NCBI RefSeq assembly: GCF_030064065.1 | Contig: NZ_CP125946.1 | Location: 1,240,001 to 1,304,000 of the forward strand | DNA length: 64,000 nucleotides | Source of the DNA: Rothia sp. SD9660Na | GTDB lineage: Bacteria; Actinomycetota; Actinomycetes; Actinomycetales; Micrococcaceae | Reading direction: 5' to 3' | Shown: one piece after another, positions 50,253 to 59,203 of the stretch | Position numbering within the stretch: the stretch's first letter is position 1 | How the letters are laid out: each line of letters starts with the position of its first letter | Notes under the pieces: model-generated | Seen by the model: only the letters and a program-made list of their open reading frames with translations | The model's database searches: none | What the model was told of the DNA's origin: nothing | Made by a program: the position numbers and the translations under genes

Positions 50253-53200
50253 ATGTCTAACTTTGCTTTTGTTTACCAGGCTTTGCCGGAGCTCTACCAG
50301 GATTGCGCCAAGGCTGAGGGTTATTTGGTGACGGACGCGCCCACCGCCTGCTTCTACGCCCGGCGGGCTATCGAGGGTTTGGTTGAGCATATCTACCGGG
50401 TGCGGGGTATCTATCGCCCGGAGCAGGCCACGCTGGCGACTTTGACCAGCAATGAGGCTTTCTCGGTATTTCTCGATAATGATAAGCGCCTGAAGTTCAA
50501 GACTATCCGCCACCTGGGAAACGATGCGGCCCATAACTCCCGGAAGGTCCTTTCTGGGCGGGATGCCGAGCGGGCGGTGACCGACCTGTATCACCTGATG
50601 GTCTGGGGTGTGTACAACCATTCGGCAAACCCAGCCCTTGCTCCTCTGGGCAAGGCTTTTGACCACCAGTTAATCCCTACGCTACGCCGCCAGGCAGAGC
50701 AGCGAGCCCTGACCCAGCAGCGCATGGCTGAGGCTGAGGCCGAGCGCACGGCTGAGCTGGAGAGACTGGCTGTTGAGCACCAGGCGCGGGTTGACGCTAT
50801 GGACGCCGAGCTAGAGCGTCTTCGCGCCCAGCTAGCTGAAGCCCAGGCTGCTAGACCTCTGCCCGACACCCATGACTATAACGAGGCTGAAACCCGCGAC
50901 TACTTCATCGACCTGCTCCTGGGTGAGGCTGGCTGGCCCCTTGCCAATACGCGGGACCGCGAGTACCCGGTGACGGGCCTGCCCACACCCAGCGGGTCGG
51001 GCCGGGTTGATTACGTGCTGTGGGGTAGGGACGGCCGCCCCCTCGGCTTGGTTGAGGCCAAGCAGGCCCGGGAGTCGGTGGATGTTGGCCGCGACCAGGC
51101 AAAGGCCTATGCGGACGCGCTCCAGGCGGCGACCGGCGTCCGCCCGGTTATTTTCTATACCAACGGCTATACCCACTATCTGTGGGATGACGCTGCCGGT
51201 TACCCGCCGCGTGAGGTGCAGGGTTTCCTCACCGAGGATGAGCTGGCCCTCATGATTGAGCGCAGGACCAGCCGCCAGCAGTTGAGCGGGCAGCAGGTGA
51301 ATACTGAGATTGCTGGGCGCGATTATCAGCTGCGGGCTGTTGCTTCGGTGGCTGAGGCTTTTGATGCCCGGCGTCGTAAGGCCCTACTGGTGATGGCGAC
51401 CGGTTCGGGTAAGACCCGCACAACCATCGCCCTGGTGGACCTGCTTTCACGCGCCGGGTGGGTCAAGCGCGTCCTGTTCCTGGCTGACCGCACCGCCCTA
51501 GTAAATCAGGCGGTCAAGGCTTTCAAGGCCCACCTGCCGAACCTGGCTACGGTGAATCTGGTGGAAGATAAGCAGGCCAATGGCCGAGTCTATGCCAGCA
51601 CCTACCCCACCATGCTGAACATCATTAACCGCACCCGGGCTGAGGGCGAAGCCACCCTGCGCGAATTCGGCCCCGGCTATTTTGACCTGATTGTGGTCGA
51701 TGAGGCCCACCGGTCAGTTTATGCCAAGTACAAGGCAATCTTTGAGTACTTTGACGCCCTGCTGGTGGGGCTCACCGCTACCCCTAAAGACGAGGTTGAT
51801 TTCAACACCTATGCCCTCTTTGACCTAGAAGCCGGTGTGCCTACCGACGCCTATACTCTCGATCAGGCGGTGAGCGATGGTTACCTGGTTCCTGCCCGGG
51901 GCTTTAGTGTGGGTACCCGTTTCTTGCGCGAAGGTATCCGCTACGACCAGCTCAGTGAGGCGGAGCAGGAGCAGTGGGAGTCTGCTGACTGGGGCGATGC
52001 TGTGCCCGATGAGATTACCAGCGAGGCCCTGAACCGCTTTCTGTTCAATGCTGATACGGTCGATAAGGTACTGACCACGCTCATGGAGCACGGCTACCGG
52101 GTAGCTGACGGTGAGTTGCTGGGCAAGACCATCATTTTCGCCAAGAACCAGGCCCACGCTGATTTTATCTATGAGCGGTTTAACGTGCTGTTCCCCGGTT
52201 ACGGCGGCTCGTATGCCCAGGTGATTACTAACCGCACGTATGCGGCGGAGTCAGCGATTGAGAGGTTCTCTGAGCCGGAGTCTCTGCCCCGCATTGCTAT
52301 TAGCGTGGATATGCTCGATACCGGCATCGATGTGCCCGAGATTCTGAACCTGGTCTTTTTCAAGCTGGTACGGGCGAAGACCAAGTTCTGGCAGATGTTG
52401 GGGCGCGGTACCCGCCTGGCTCCCGATGTTTTTGGCCCCGGGGCCGATAAGACGGACTTCTTGGTCTTCGATTTCTGCCAGAACCTGGAGTATTTCAGCC
52501 AGGATCTGCCCGGCTCTGAAGGCCAGCTGGCTAAGCCTGTCTCCCAGCGGGTCTTTGAAACCCGGGTGAGGCTGGCCCGGGCTCTGGTAGGCTCCGGCAC
52601 CGTGAGCGCTGGGGACGATTACGCGGTGGCTGTGCGCTCTGACCTGGCTGCCTTTGTGGGCAGGTTCGATATGGGCAATGTGCTGGTGCGCCCCCACCGG
52701 GCTGCGGTGGAGCGTTTTGCGTCCGCGGACGCCTGGGCGCAGCTTTCTGAGGCAGAGGCCGAGCTGGCGCTGAGCTTGGGGGCTGTTGCCTCAACTGTGT
52801 ATGTTGATGGGACCCTGGAGGCCAAGCAGTTTGACCTGCTCATGCTCGGGGCCCAGCTCTCTGCCCTCACCGGTGATTCTGCCGCCCTGGCCCGCACCAA
52901 AGAGGTGGCCCAGACTCTCGCCGAGGACCTACTGGCTAAGGCAGCGGTACCTGCCATCGCGGCCGTCCTGCCCCACCTGGAGCAGCTGGCCGCAGATGAC
53001 TGGTGGGAGGATGTCTCCCCTGCCCTGCTGGAGTTCATGCGTAAGAAGCTGCGCGGTGTCACCCACCTGCTTGATAAGGGTCAGAAGAAGATTGTCTACA
53101 CCAATTTTCAGGACGAGCTCATCGACCCGGTTGAGGTCGAGGTGGTACGTACCCAGGTGGGTATGAACCAGGAGCGGTTTGAGCAGAAAATGCAGGAGTA

Positions 53201-53630
53201 CCTGCGCGAACACCTGGATTCAGTTGCTGTGCAGAAGGTTCTTCGCGGCAAGCAGCTGACGGACGAGGATTTTGCGGCTCTGGCTGATTTGATTGATGCT
53301 TCGGGTATTGGCGGGCCCGCAAATGTGCAGGTGGCGCGGGAGTCCGGGGGTCTGGGTGTGTTTGTGCGCTCGCTGGTGGGCTTGAGCCGGGACGAGGCCC
53401 GGGCGGCTTTTGCGGTCTTTTTGGATGAGTCGCGGTATTCTGCGACGCAGATTCGGTTTGTGCAGCGCATTGTGGATGAGCTGAGTGAGAACGGCACGGT
53501 TGATCCGTCGCGTCTCTATGAGGACCCCTATGTGAGTTTGGGTGACCCGCTTGAAATGTTTGGGGACGATGATGCCTTTGAGATTGTTTCGATTCTCAAC
53601 CGAATCAAGGCTACGGCGGAGGTGGCTTAA
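50253..53630 (+). CDS. hsdR: Type I restriction endonuclease subunit R (HsdR)
   Basis: 1125 residues from MSNFAFVYQALPELY (ATG 50253, CGAGG upstream). In order: a DUF4145-like N-terminal helical domain (1-130), a charged coiled coil (about 145-205), the HsdR nuclease domain with PD-(D/E)xK residues in GSGRVDYVL ... PLGLVEAKQ, the SF2 motor (Walker A MATGSGKTR, DEAH in VVDEAHRSVY, motif VI MLGRGTRLAP), and the EcoEI-type C-terminal domain. It translocates and cuts DNA not methylated at the HsdS site. The reading frame is intact, so nuclease activity depends on the state of hsdS. Confidence 0.96.
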   Translation: MSNFAFVYQALPELYQDCAKAEGYLVTDAPTACFYARRAIEGLVEHIYRVRGIYRPEQATLATLTSNEAFSVFLDNDKRLKFKTIRHLGNDAAHNSRKVLSGRDAERAVTDLYHLMVWGVYNHSANPALAPLGKAFDHQLIPTLRRQAEQRALTQQRMAEAEAERTAELERLAVEHQARVDAMDAELERLRAQLAEAQAARPLPDTHDYNEAETRDYFIDLLLGEAGWPLANTRDREYPVTGLPTPSGSGRVDYVLWGRDGRPLGLVEAKQARESVDVGRDQAKAYADALQAATGVRPVIFYTNGYTHYLWDDAAGYPPREVQGFLTEDELALMIERRTSRQQLSGQQVNTEIAGRDYQLRAVASVAEAFDARRRKALLVMATGSGKTRTTIALVDLLSRAGWVKRVLFLADRTALVNQAVKAFKAHLPNLATVNLVEDKQANGRVYASTYPTMLNIINRTRAEGEATLREFGPGYFDLIVVDEAHRSVYAKYKAIFEYFDALLVGLTATPKDEVDFNTYALFDLEAGVPTDAYTLDQAVSDGYLVPARGFSVGTRFLREGIRYDQLSEAEQEQWESADWGDAVPDEITSEALNRFLFNADTVDKVLTTLMEHGYRVADGELLGKTIIFAKNQAHADFIYERFNVLFPGYGGSYAQVITNRTYAAESAIERFSEPESLPRIAISVDMLDTGIDVPEILNLVFFKLVRAKTKFWQMLGRGTRLAPDVFGPGADKTDFLVFDFCQNLEYFSQDLPGSEGQLAKPVSQRVFETRVRLARALVGSGTVSAGDDYAVAVRSDLAAFVGRFDMGNVLVRPHRAAVERFASADAWAQLSEAEAELALSLGAVASTVYVDGTLEAKQFDLLMLGAQLSALTGDSAALARTKEVAQTLAEDLLAKAAVPAIAAVLPHLEQLAADDWWEDVSPALLEFMRKKLRGVTHLLDKGQKKIVYTNFQDELIDPVEVEVVRTQVGMNQERFEQKMQEYLREHLDSVAVQKVLRGKQLTDEDFAALADLIDASGIGGPANVQVARESGGLGVFVRSLVGLSRDEARAAFAVFLDESRYSATQIRFVQRIVDELSENGTVDPSRLYEDPYVSLGDPLEMFGDDDAFEIVSILNRIKATAEVA

Positions 53631-53961
53631 GGGAAATCTTTGGGCAGATGGTGACTAGGTCTTTCTTGGCTTCTGCTGAGATTTTCTCTCGCACAACTGT
53701 GGAGGTAACAACGTCTACCCTGACGCCTAAGAGCCGTCTGAGTGATTCTGAAATTCCAGCGAGTTTCATGATGGTTGCGCCTTTGGTGTCGTCAATGTCG
53801 ACCATGATGTCGATGTCGCTCTGTGCATGGGCGTCCCCGCGTGCGACTGAACCGAAAAGCCTGGGGTTGGTGGCTCCATACTTGCGGAAGATTGCGCCGA
53901 TAGCGTCGCTGTTATCAGCAATGAGTTTCTGTAGTCTCAGTGAGTCTGCGCTGGCTGTCAT
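53611..53961 (-). CDS. MNT-type nucleotidyltransferase
   Basis: About 116 residues with the minimal nucleotidyltransferase signature RLFGSVARGDAHAQSDIDIMVD (GS-x10-DxD) and a third acidic residue in RVDVVTST. Such proteins act as antitoxins that AMPylate HEPN toxins (MntA-HepT), but no HEPN gene is adjacent here. It runs opposite to the hsd genes, overlapping the hsdR 3' end by 20 nt. Start: TAGACT (53969-53974, minus strand) ends 7 nt before the ATG, so probably leaderless. Confidence 0.85.
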   Translation of the reverse strand: MTASADSLRLQKLIADNSDAIGAIFRKYGATNPRLFGSVARGDAHAQSDIDIMVDIDDTKGATIMKLAGISESLRRLLGVRVDVVTSTVVREKISAEAKKDLVTICPKISLKPPPP

Positions 53962-54035
53962 GTTCCCTAGTCTACGCAAGGTTTTCTTCCCTGGGTAGAG
54001 GCCGCCCAGAGGCATGACCCCATATACTTAGAGCT

Positions 54036-55517
54036 ATGGCTATTGCAATCTCGGGCGAGACTAAATCGCGTATTGATCGTATTTGGAATGATTTTTGGTC
54101 GGGTGGTATTTCTAACCCGCTAGAGGTTATTGAGCAGATGACCTATCTGCTGTTTATTCGTCGTTTGGATGATGCGCAGACTCGTGCTGAGAAGAAGGCT
54201 CGGCTGACTGGCCGCCCGGTGGAAAACCCGGTGTTTGGTGAGGGTCAGGAGCTGTTGCGGTGGCAGAATTTTAAGAATCAGGACCCGCAGGTCATGTTTG
54301 ACCTGATGAATTCTGGGATTTTCCCCTTTTTACGAAACTTGGGGAGCCAGGTGGGTGGCGAGGCGTCCACTTATTCGCAGCATATGAAGGACGCTACTTT
54401 CCGTATTCCCTCCCCTGCCTTGTTGGCTAAGGTTGTTGACCAGTTAGACGCGATTGCTCTCGATGATCTTGATACGAGTGGTGACTTGTATGAGTACATG
54501 CTGTCGAAATTGGCTACGTCGGGTACTAATGGCCAGTTCCGCACTCCGCGTCACATTATTGAGTTGATGGTGGCGATGATGGCTCCTGATGTTGAGGATG
54601 TCATTGTGGATCCTGCTTGCGGTACGGCTGGTTTTTTGGTGGCGGCTGCTGAGTGGGTGCGTGAGAATCGTGACCCGTTTACGAGTGCGAAGCACCGGGA
54701 GCATTTCCATGGGGGTATGTTCCACGGGTATGACTTTGATTCGACCATGTTGCGTATTGGGTCGATGAATATGATGTTGCACGGGGTGAATAACCCTGAT
54801 ATTCGCTACCGTGATTCTTTGAGTGAGGGTGCTAGCGAGGACGCCGAGAAGTATTCCTTGATTCTGGCGAATCCGCCGTTTGCGGGGAGCTTGGATTATG
54901 AGGCGACGAGTCAGGATTTGTTGAAGGTCGCTAAGACGAAGAAGACTGAGCTGTTGTTTTTGGCTCTGTTTTTGAAGTTGTTGAAGCCTGGTGGGCGGGC
55001 TGCGGTGATTGTGCCGGATGGTGTTTTGTTTGGGTCGTCGAAGGCGCATAAGGACGTTCGCCGCGCCTTGGTTGAGGACCAGAAGCTGGATGCTGTGGTG
55101 AAGTTGCCTTCGGGTGTCTTTAAGCCCTATGCGGGTGTATCGACTGCGATTTTGTTTTTTACGAAGACGAATTCGGGTGGCACTGATGAGGTGTGGTTCT
55201 TTGATGTTGAGGCTGATGGGTTCAGCTTGGATGATAAGCGTAACCCCGTTGAGGCTAATGACCTGCCGGAGGTTTTGAAGCGCTGGGCTAACCGTGATGG
55301 GGCTGAGCGTGAGCGGGCCCGCACGGAGAAGTCTTTTACTGTTCCGAAGAGTGAGATTGTGGAGCAGGGCTATGACCTCTCCATCAACCGCTATAAGGAG
55401 CTGGTTTTTGAAGAGGTGGCCTACCGCTCCCCTGAGGAGATTATTGCGGAGCTGGAACAGACCCAGCGCGAAATTGGCGAGCACATCGAGCAGCTGAAGA
55501 AGGTGATGGGGCTGTGA
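54036..55517 (+). CDS. hsdM: Type I DNA methyltransferase subunit M (HsdM)
   Basis: 493 residues. The N-terminal helical HsdM domain (residues 1-150, IDRIWNDFWSGGISNPLEVIEQMTYLLFIRRLDD) precedes the N6-adenine methylase domain with the SAM motif VDPACGTAGFLV and catalytic NPPF in LILANPPFAGSLD. It makes m6A at the sequence chosen by HsdS. TATACT at 54023-54028 ends 7 nt before the ATG, so it has its own leaderless promoter, divergent from the nucleotidyltransferase. The stop overlaps the hsdS GTG (GTGA). Confidence 0.96.
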   Translation: MAIAISGETKSRIDRIWNDFWSGGISNPLEVIEQMTYLLFIRRLDDAQTRAEKKARLTGRPVENPVFGEGQELLRWQNFKNQDPQVMFDLMNSGIFPFLRNLGSQVGGEASTYSQHMKDATFRIPSPALLAKVVDQLDAIALDDLDTSGDLYEYMLSKLATSGTNGQFRTPRHIIELMVAMMAPDVEDVIVDPACGTAGFLVAAAEWVRENRDPFTSAKHREHFHGGMFHGYDFDSTMLRIGSMNMMLHGVNNPDIRYRDSLSEGASEDAEKYSLILANPPFAGSLDYEATSQDLLKVAKTKKTELLFLALFLKLLKPGGRAAVIVPDGVLFGSSKAHKDVRRALVEDQKLDAVVKLPSGVFKPYAGVSTAILFFTKTNSGGTDEVWFFDVEADGFSLDDKRNPVEANDLPEVLKRWANRDGAERERARTEKSFTVPKSEIVEQGYDLSINRYKELVFEEVAYRSPEEIIAELEQTQREIGEHIEQLKKVMGL

Positions 55518-56178
55518 GCGAGACAAGACGGTCAGGCTCGGCGATGTCTGCCAGGTTGTGTCTGGTGCTACCCCTAAAACTTCAGTTAAAGAGTATTGGG
55601 ATGGGGATATAAATTGGGTAACCCCTGCTGATTTAAGTAAGCTTTCAGGCGCATATATCTCTGAGACTCCACGAAAAATTACCGAAGCTGGTTTCAATAG
55701 CTGTGCTACAAACTTGCTTCCAGAGAACTCTGTGTTATTGAGTTCAAGAGCCCCCATCGGTCACGTTGCTATCAATACTGTTCCGATGGCAACTAACCAG
55801 GGTTTTAAAAGCCTGATTCCTGGTGACCAGATTTTGCCAAAATTTTTGTATTACTGGCTTATGGACCATAAAGAGTATCTACAATCTCTTGGGGTAGGTG
55901 CGACGTTCAAGGAGCTATCCAAAAAGACAGTGGAGAATATTAAGCTCGACCTTCCTCCCCTGGAAGAGCAGGTAAAGCAAGTTGAGATACGCGACCTTCA
56001 GTCAATGATTGCTCAGAAGCGTGAGCGCCAGCAGGAGCTTTTCGAGGAATTTGAACGGGCAAGATTTATTGAAGAATTTGGGAACCCTATAACGAACCCC
56101 AAGGGTTTACCTATGGTGCGACTTGATGATATTGCAACTATTACAAAGCAATGCTTCCACCGATTTAAAAAAGGTTGA
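55514..56178 (+). pseudogene. hsdS: Type I specificity subunit HsdS, frameshifted and truncated
   Basis: The expected GTG start (55514) overlaps the hsdM stop and reads VSET. The HsdS-like frame (KTVRLGDVCQVVSGATPKTS) begins one nucleotide out of phase at 55525, consistent with a 1-nt deletion near 55524. The next start in the HsdS frame is GTG 55558. Then follow a full first target-recognition domain and the central coiled-coil repeat (EEQVKQVEIRDLQSMIAQ ... ELFEEFERARF). The second half begins (FGNPITNPKGLPMVRLDDIATI) and stops at 56178, so the second recognition domain and distal repeat are missing. Unless another hsdS exists, specificity is altered or lost. Confidence 0.85.
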
Positions 56179-56614
56179 CCTGAGATTCACATTTGATCGC
56201 ACAAACTCTTTATCTATTAAGAGTGAAATTATGAATAAAATAGCTTTCTGGAATAATTCTCAAAATAGAGATGAACAGGCTTTCAACGATATGAAGACAA
56301 TAATATTCAGACCAATCAATGATAGTGAAACACCCCTGGATAGTTTCTCCAGTCTTGAAGAAGTCAGATTTAAATTTAATCAAAAGTATTTCTCAGTCGA
56401 CGAACTTCTTGGAAAAACATTTTCCTACCCTCTTGATACAGACCACCCTACAGAGGCCAGCTGGCTGCATCAAATTACACCTAAATTGCAGGAACTATCA
56501 AGTTCGAATGAAATAAATCTGTCGAGGTGGAATATTGACGATCTCAGATCGGATTTATCAGAAATAGGCCCAATTGAACCTGAGCAGATAAACGAAATTT
56601 CTAGAGGTGCATAG
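56123..56614 (+). CDS. AT-rich module gene 1, soluble protein of unknown family
   Basis: An open frame of up to 163 residues; the true start is unclear (TTG 56123 and ATG 56126 lie inside hsdS sequence; the next ATG is 56231). The sequence unlike hsdS begins near 56150. It has polar, mixed alpha/beta character (FNDMKTIIFRPINDSETP ... SSLEEVRFKFNQKYFSVDE), no TM segment, and an acidic C-terminus. Base composition drops sharply to AT-rich, with many A/T-ending codons, which signals transfer. It may itself be the 3' part of a longer gene. It ends 1 nt before gene 2, so the two are coupled. Confidence 0.6.
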   Translation: MMILQLLQSNASTDLKKVDLRFTFDRTNSLSIKSEIMNKIAFWNNSQNRDEQAFNDMKTIIFRPINDSETPLDSFSSLEEVRFKFNQKYFSVDELLGKTFSYPLDTDHPTEASWLHQITPKLQELSSSNEINLSRWNIDDLRSDLSEIGPIEPEQINEISRGA

Positions 56615-56615
56615 A

Positions 56616-57239
56616 ATGCTCTGCATTGACTCAAGGCTAAAGGTATTTAATATATTAAAAACAAGTTTTACATCAATACAAGATCTTCGCCCAGGCAGGA
56701 AAAATTATAGACTAGCGTCCAGATGGGTAATTATATTATTACCGATATTCTCTCTAATTATATCCTTGCTTTTGATGTTTTCTCTAGATAAAAGGCCGAG
56801 CCTTGAGGATTCATTTATTATGATATTTACCCTCCTGGCGACTGCACTTCTCGCAGTTTTTGGAGTTATATCTAACTGGCGACAACAGCTCTCGAAAAAT
56901 TTAATGAAGGATAAGAATTTAGTAGATATCATTGATGAAGTTGTGAACCATGCGATTGCTACATCTTTTATGTCAACGATGGGTGTTGCACTTGCAGTTT
57001 TTACTAAATTATTCCCTGATGATGAAAGTTCTCAGGCATTAAAATTCATCGGCAATATAACCTTATCCTTGACGATTTCAATTTTTATATATGTTTTGAT
57101 TTTGTTTAGCATTTCCCTGGTTCAGTTAAGCAACTCTTACCAGCATATGACATCAAAAATTGATATTTTTAACATGAATAGCAATCAGAGCTCCAGCGGA
57201 AATGTTGCAAGATTTAAAAAGAAAGAAACAGATAAATAG
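56616..57239 (+). CDS. AT-rich module gene 2, four-helix membrane protein of unknown family
   Basis: 207 residues from ATG 56616 (AGAGG about 8 nt upstream; GTG 56607 is an alternative). Hydrophobic helices lie at about 32-52 (WVIILLPIFSLIISLLLMFS), 60-82 (FIMIFTLLATALLAVFGVI), 110-130 (IATSFMSTMGVALAVFTKLF) and 140-165 (ITLSLTISIFIYVLILF). The N-terminus is basic; the tail after about 175 is polar and basic. AT-rich like gene 1. A soluble partner plus a multi-pass membrane protein inside a restriction locus recalls effector-style defence pairs, but no family is recognised. Confidence 0.65.
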   Translation: MLCIDSRLKVFNILKTSFTSIQDLRPGRKNYRLASRWVIILLPIFSLIISLLLMFSLDKRPSLEDSFIMIFTLLATALLAVFGVISNWRQQLSKNLMKDKNLVDIIDEVVNHAIATSFMSTMGVALAVFTKLFPDDESSQALKFIGNITLSLTISIFIYVLILFSISLVQLSNSYQHMTSKIDIFNMNSNQSSSGNVARFKKKETDK

Positions 57240-57250
57240 ACTAATCGTAG

Positions 57251-57427
57251 GGTTATTCATGCGATGATAAGCTAACTAGCTCACAGCAAATTTACTGGAT
57301 TGATAAAGGTTTGCGTGGGGAGCAACAATTTCTACCCATAGTAGAAATGGAAACTGATGTAAGTCTAGCGAACTATGTGGGAACTCGAGCCTGCGGAGTT
57401 CTGAGCCTGGCATACTCTTATGAGTAA
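57251..57427 (+). pseudogene. Start-less coding remnant
   Basis: A 58-codon frame running from the TAG at 57248 to TAA at 57425, with no ATG or plausible start. The middle reads IYWIDKGLRGEQQFLPIVEM and then ETDVSLANYVGTRACGVLSL. Its protein-like composition suggests the 3' end of a lost gene. No family is recognised. It overlaps the end of the minus-strand nucleotidyltransferase remnant. Confidence 0.4.
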
Positions 57428-57733
57428 ACCTCTATGCCCAGTTCCTCAGCAGAGCCCAAGACCTCTTACGCCAGAAGCGGGTGGACGTACTTCCGGGCCA
57501 CCAAATCAACCTTGCCCCCAAACACCTCCCCCAAGGCTGTAGCCAGGTCATCAATGTCCCAGCTCATGCGTCTACCAGGTTTCATGGTGTAATGGATGTC
57601 TATGTCGCTAGCGTCCGTAGCAAGTCCCTTAGCCACAGACCCAAAAACCTCAAGCCTAGCTACACCGTACTGTTCACACAGCCCGCTGATTCGTTCCTGC
57701 TCAAGATGTGAGATAGCTTCATATACCTCACCC
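57418..57733 (-). pseudogene. Decayed nucleotidyltransferase (MNT family)
   Basis: On the minus strand the frame reads GVARLEVFGSVAKGLATDAS then DIDIHYTM, the MNT signature, and continues through DIDDLATALGEVFGGKVDLVARKYVHPLLA to a TAA at 57466. Past that stop the same frame still looks coding (EVLGSAEELG) to TAA 57418, so the stop seems premature. There is no in-frame start at the 5' end; an ATG just upstream is out of phase. Together these show a degraded relative of the intact MNT gene at 53.6 kb. Confidence 0.7.
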
Positions 57734-57790
57734 TACAAGAGGCTCCCCACAGCAAAACTAGGGTTCTGTAAACGGTCTACAGGCCTCAAG

Positions 57791-58735
57791 CTAGTTTTCG
57801 CTTAACAGTGCCAACAAATCAGGCTCCCCAATCACTGCGATCCGCTGACCAGCTTCAATCAAAGAAATAGCCTTAAGTTCCTTACGGTTTTCACCCAACA
57901 AAGGCGGCATGCTTTCCTCAGCCCCGGCACCAATCACCAAGACAGTGGTTTTCTTCGTCACCGATTTAGCAATAAGACCACCAGCAGCCTCAATTGCAGC
58001 CCAACATTCCTCACGGGTCATAGCGTCAAGCCCACCAGTCAAGGTAAAAGTTTCCCCTGCGATTCCCTCCGGCGCAGGAGCCACCGGAACAACAGACGGA
58101 ACGTTATTTCGTCGTACCTTACGAGGCACCGGAACGCGGTCAGTACGAATCATGCCTGAACTAGTTGGTCCGCCCCAAGCGCCCTCAACCGAAGAAGCAC
58201 CTACAAGTTCAACCAACCGCAAAGCAACCAAAGCTGCCATCAAGGAATCCTCACCAGCATCATGGTGATGAAGTTGCTCCAGGCCAAAAAATTCAGCAAG
58301 AACATCAAGACGGTGCTCTTCCAAACCTTCAAGTACACCAGTCTTACTCAACCTACGAGACAAGCTCAATGTGCAATAAAAATCAGGAGCTAACTCATCA
58401 ATACCAGCAACCTTATTGGCATGATTCCACACAGACCGGTCAAAGCCTGAATTATGGGCAACCACCGGCAAATCACCAATGATCTCCTTCATCTTCTGAC
58501 TGGTCTCAACCCATCCCAGACCATCAGCTTCAACCATCTGCGGGGTAATACCGTGAATACTCACATTCAAGGGGTGAAAATCAGCAACAGACTCATGAGG
58601 CTTCACCAGCCAAGAAAGAGTCTCTACAACCTGGCCCTTCCTCACCACCGTCAGGCCTACCGCACAAGCCGAAGCCCGGCTCGCATTAGCAGTTTCAAAA
58701 TCAAGGGCTACAAAATCAACAAGAGAGGCAACCAC
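57791..58735 (-). CDS. DEDDh exonuclease with C-terminal BRCT domain
   Basis: 314 residues. Residues 5-180 are a DnaQ-type 3'-5' exonuclease: ExoI motif VALDFETANAS, ExoII VVAHNSGFDRSVW, ExoIII HHHDAGEDSLMAALV (the His-x4-Asp of DEDDh). Residues about 225-314 form a BRCT domain (GETFTLTGGLDAMTREECWAAIEAAGG ... TKKTTVLVIGAG). The combination is common in actinobacteria and resembles a polymerase III epsilon-like repair exonuclease guided by BRCT. Intact. Confidence 0.9.
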   Translation of the reverse strand: MVASLVDFVALDFETANASRASACAVGLTVVRKGQVVETLSWLVKPHESVADFHPLNVSIHGITPQMVEADGLGWVETSQKMKEIIGDLPVVAHNSGFDRSVWNHANKVAGIDELAPDFYCTLSLSRRLSKTGVLEGLEEHRLDVLAEFFGLEQLHHHDAGEDSLMAALVALRLVELVGASSVEGAWGGPTSSGMIRTDRVPVPRKVRRNNVPSVVPVAPAPEGIAGETFTLTGGLDAMTREECWAAIEAAGGLIAKSVTKKTTVLVIGAGAEESMPPLLGENRKELKAISLIEAGQRIAVIGEPDLLALLSEN

Positions 58736-58777
58736 GGTAAACAGTTCTACTTTCTCAAACAGGGTGTAAAAGCGGAT

Positions 58778-59203
58778 TTATGCCACCGTCAAGGTAGCTA
58801 AAGAGTTGATTCTCGCCGAAAATTCAGAACCAGTTACAGCGAAACTCTGACCGGGATTTTCTTCCATAGACTTCATCCATTCCGAAGTCGTCACTTCCGA
58901 AGAAATATCTGTGAAAGAATCAAGCTTAGCTTCCTGACTGGACCACAGCAGGTTTCGCGCTACTAGCTTGTCCCCGTCGTTAGTTACCAACACTACGACA
59001 GGTACATGTAGCCGCTCTATCCGGTGAAAAGTCAGAACAGCTGGCTCTTCGCTTGCAGCAGGAACCACAACCAGTTCCGCCTGCTCAGGGGAGCCCTCCA
59101 TAAGAGCTTCAACAAATGTCTTACCTTCAGCAGTCATCCTAGCTACCCTGCTGAATGACGCTGCCAGTTGGGCCCTCTTCATCAATACTTTTTCGGATGC
59201 CAT
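58778..59203 (-). CDS. Hypothetical protein, second gene of an overlapping pair
   Basis: About 141 residues starting MASEKVLMKRAQLAASFSRVARM. It is an alpha/beta protein without TM segments; the middle holds hydrophobic beta strands (AELVVVPA, VPVVVLVTND). It begins inside the 3' end of the upstream 142-residue gene (about 22-nt overlap), so the two are coupled. The family is not recognised. The N-terminal basic helix could be DNA-binding or an antitoxin-like segment, but this is only a guess. Confidence 0.6.
   Translation of the reverse strand: MASEKVLMKRAQLAASFSRVARMTAEGKTFVEALMEGSPEQAELVVVPAASEEPAVLTFHRIERLHVPVVVLVTNDGDKLVARNLLWSSQEAKLDSFTDISSEVTTSEWMKSMEENPGQSFAVTGSEFSARINSLATLTVA

Noticed and set aside
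54444..55757. 437-codon minus-strand open frame across hsdM
   Set aside because: Antisense to an intact hsdM with catalytic motifs; low-complexity composition typical of shadow frames.
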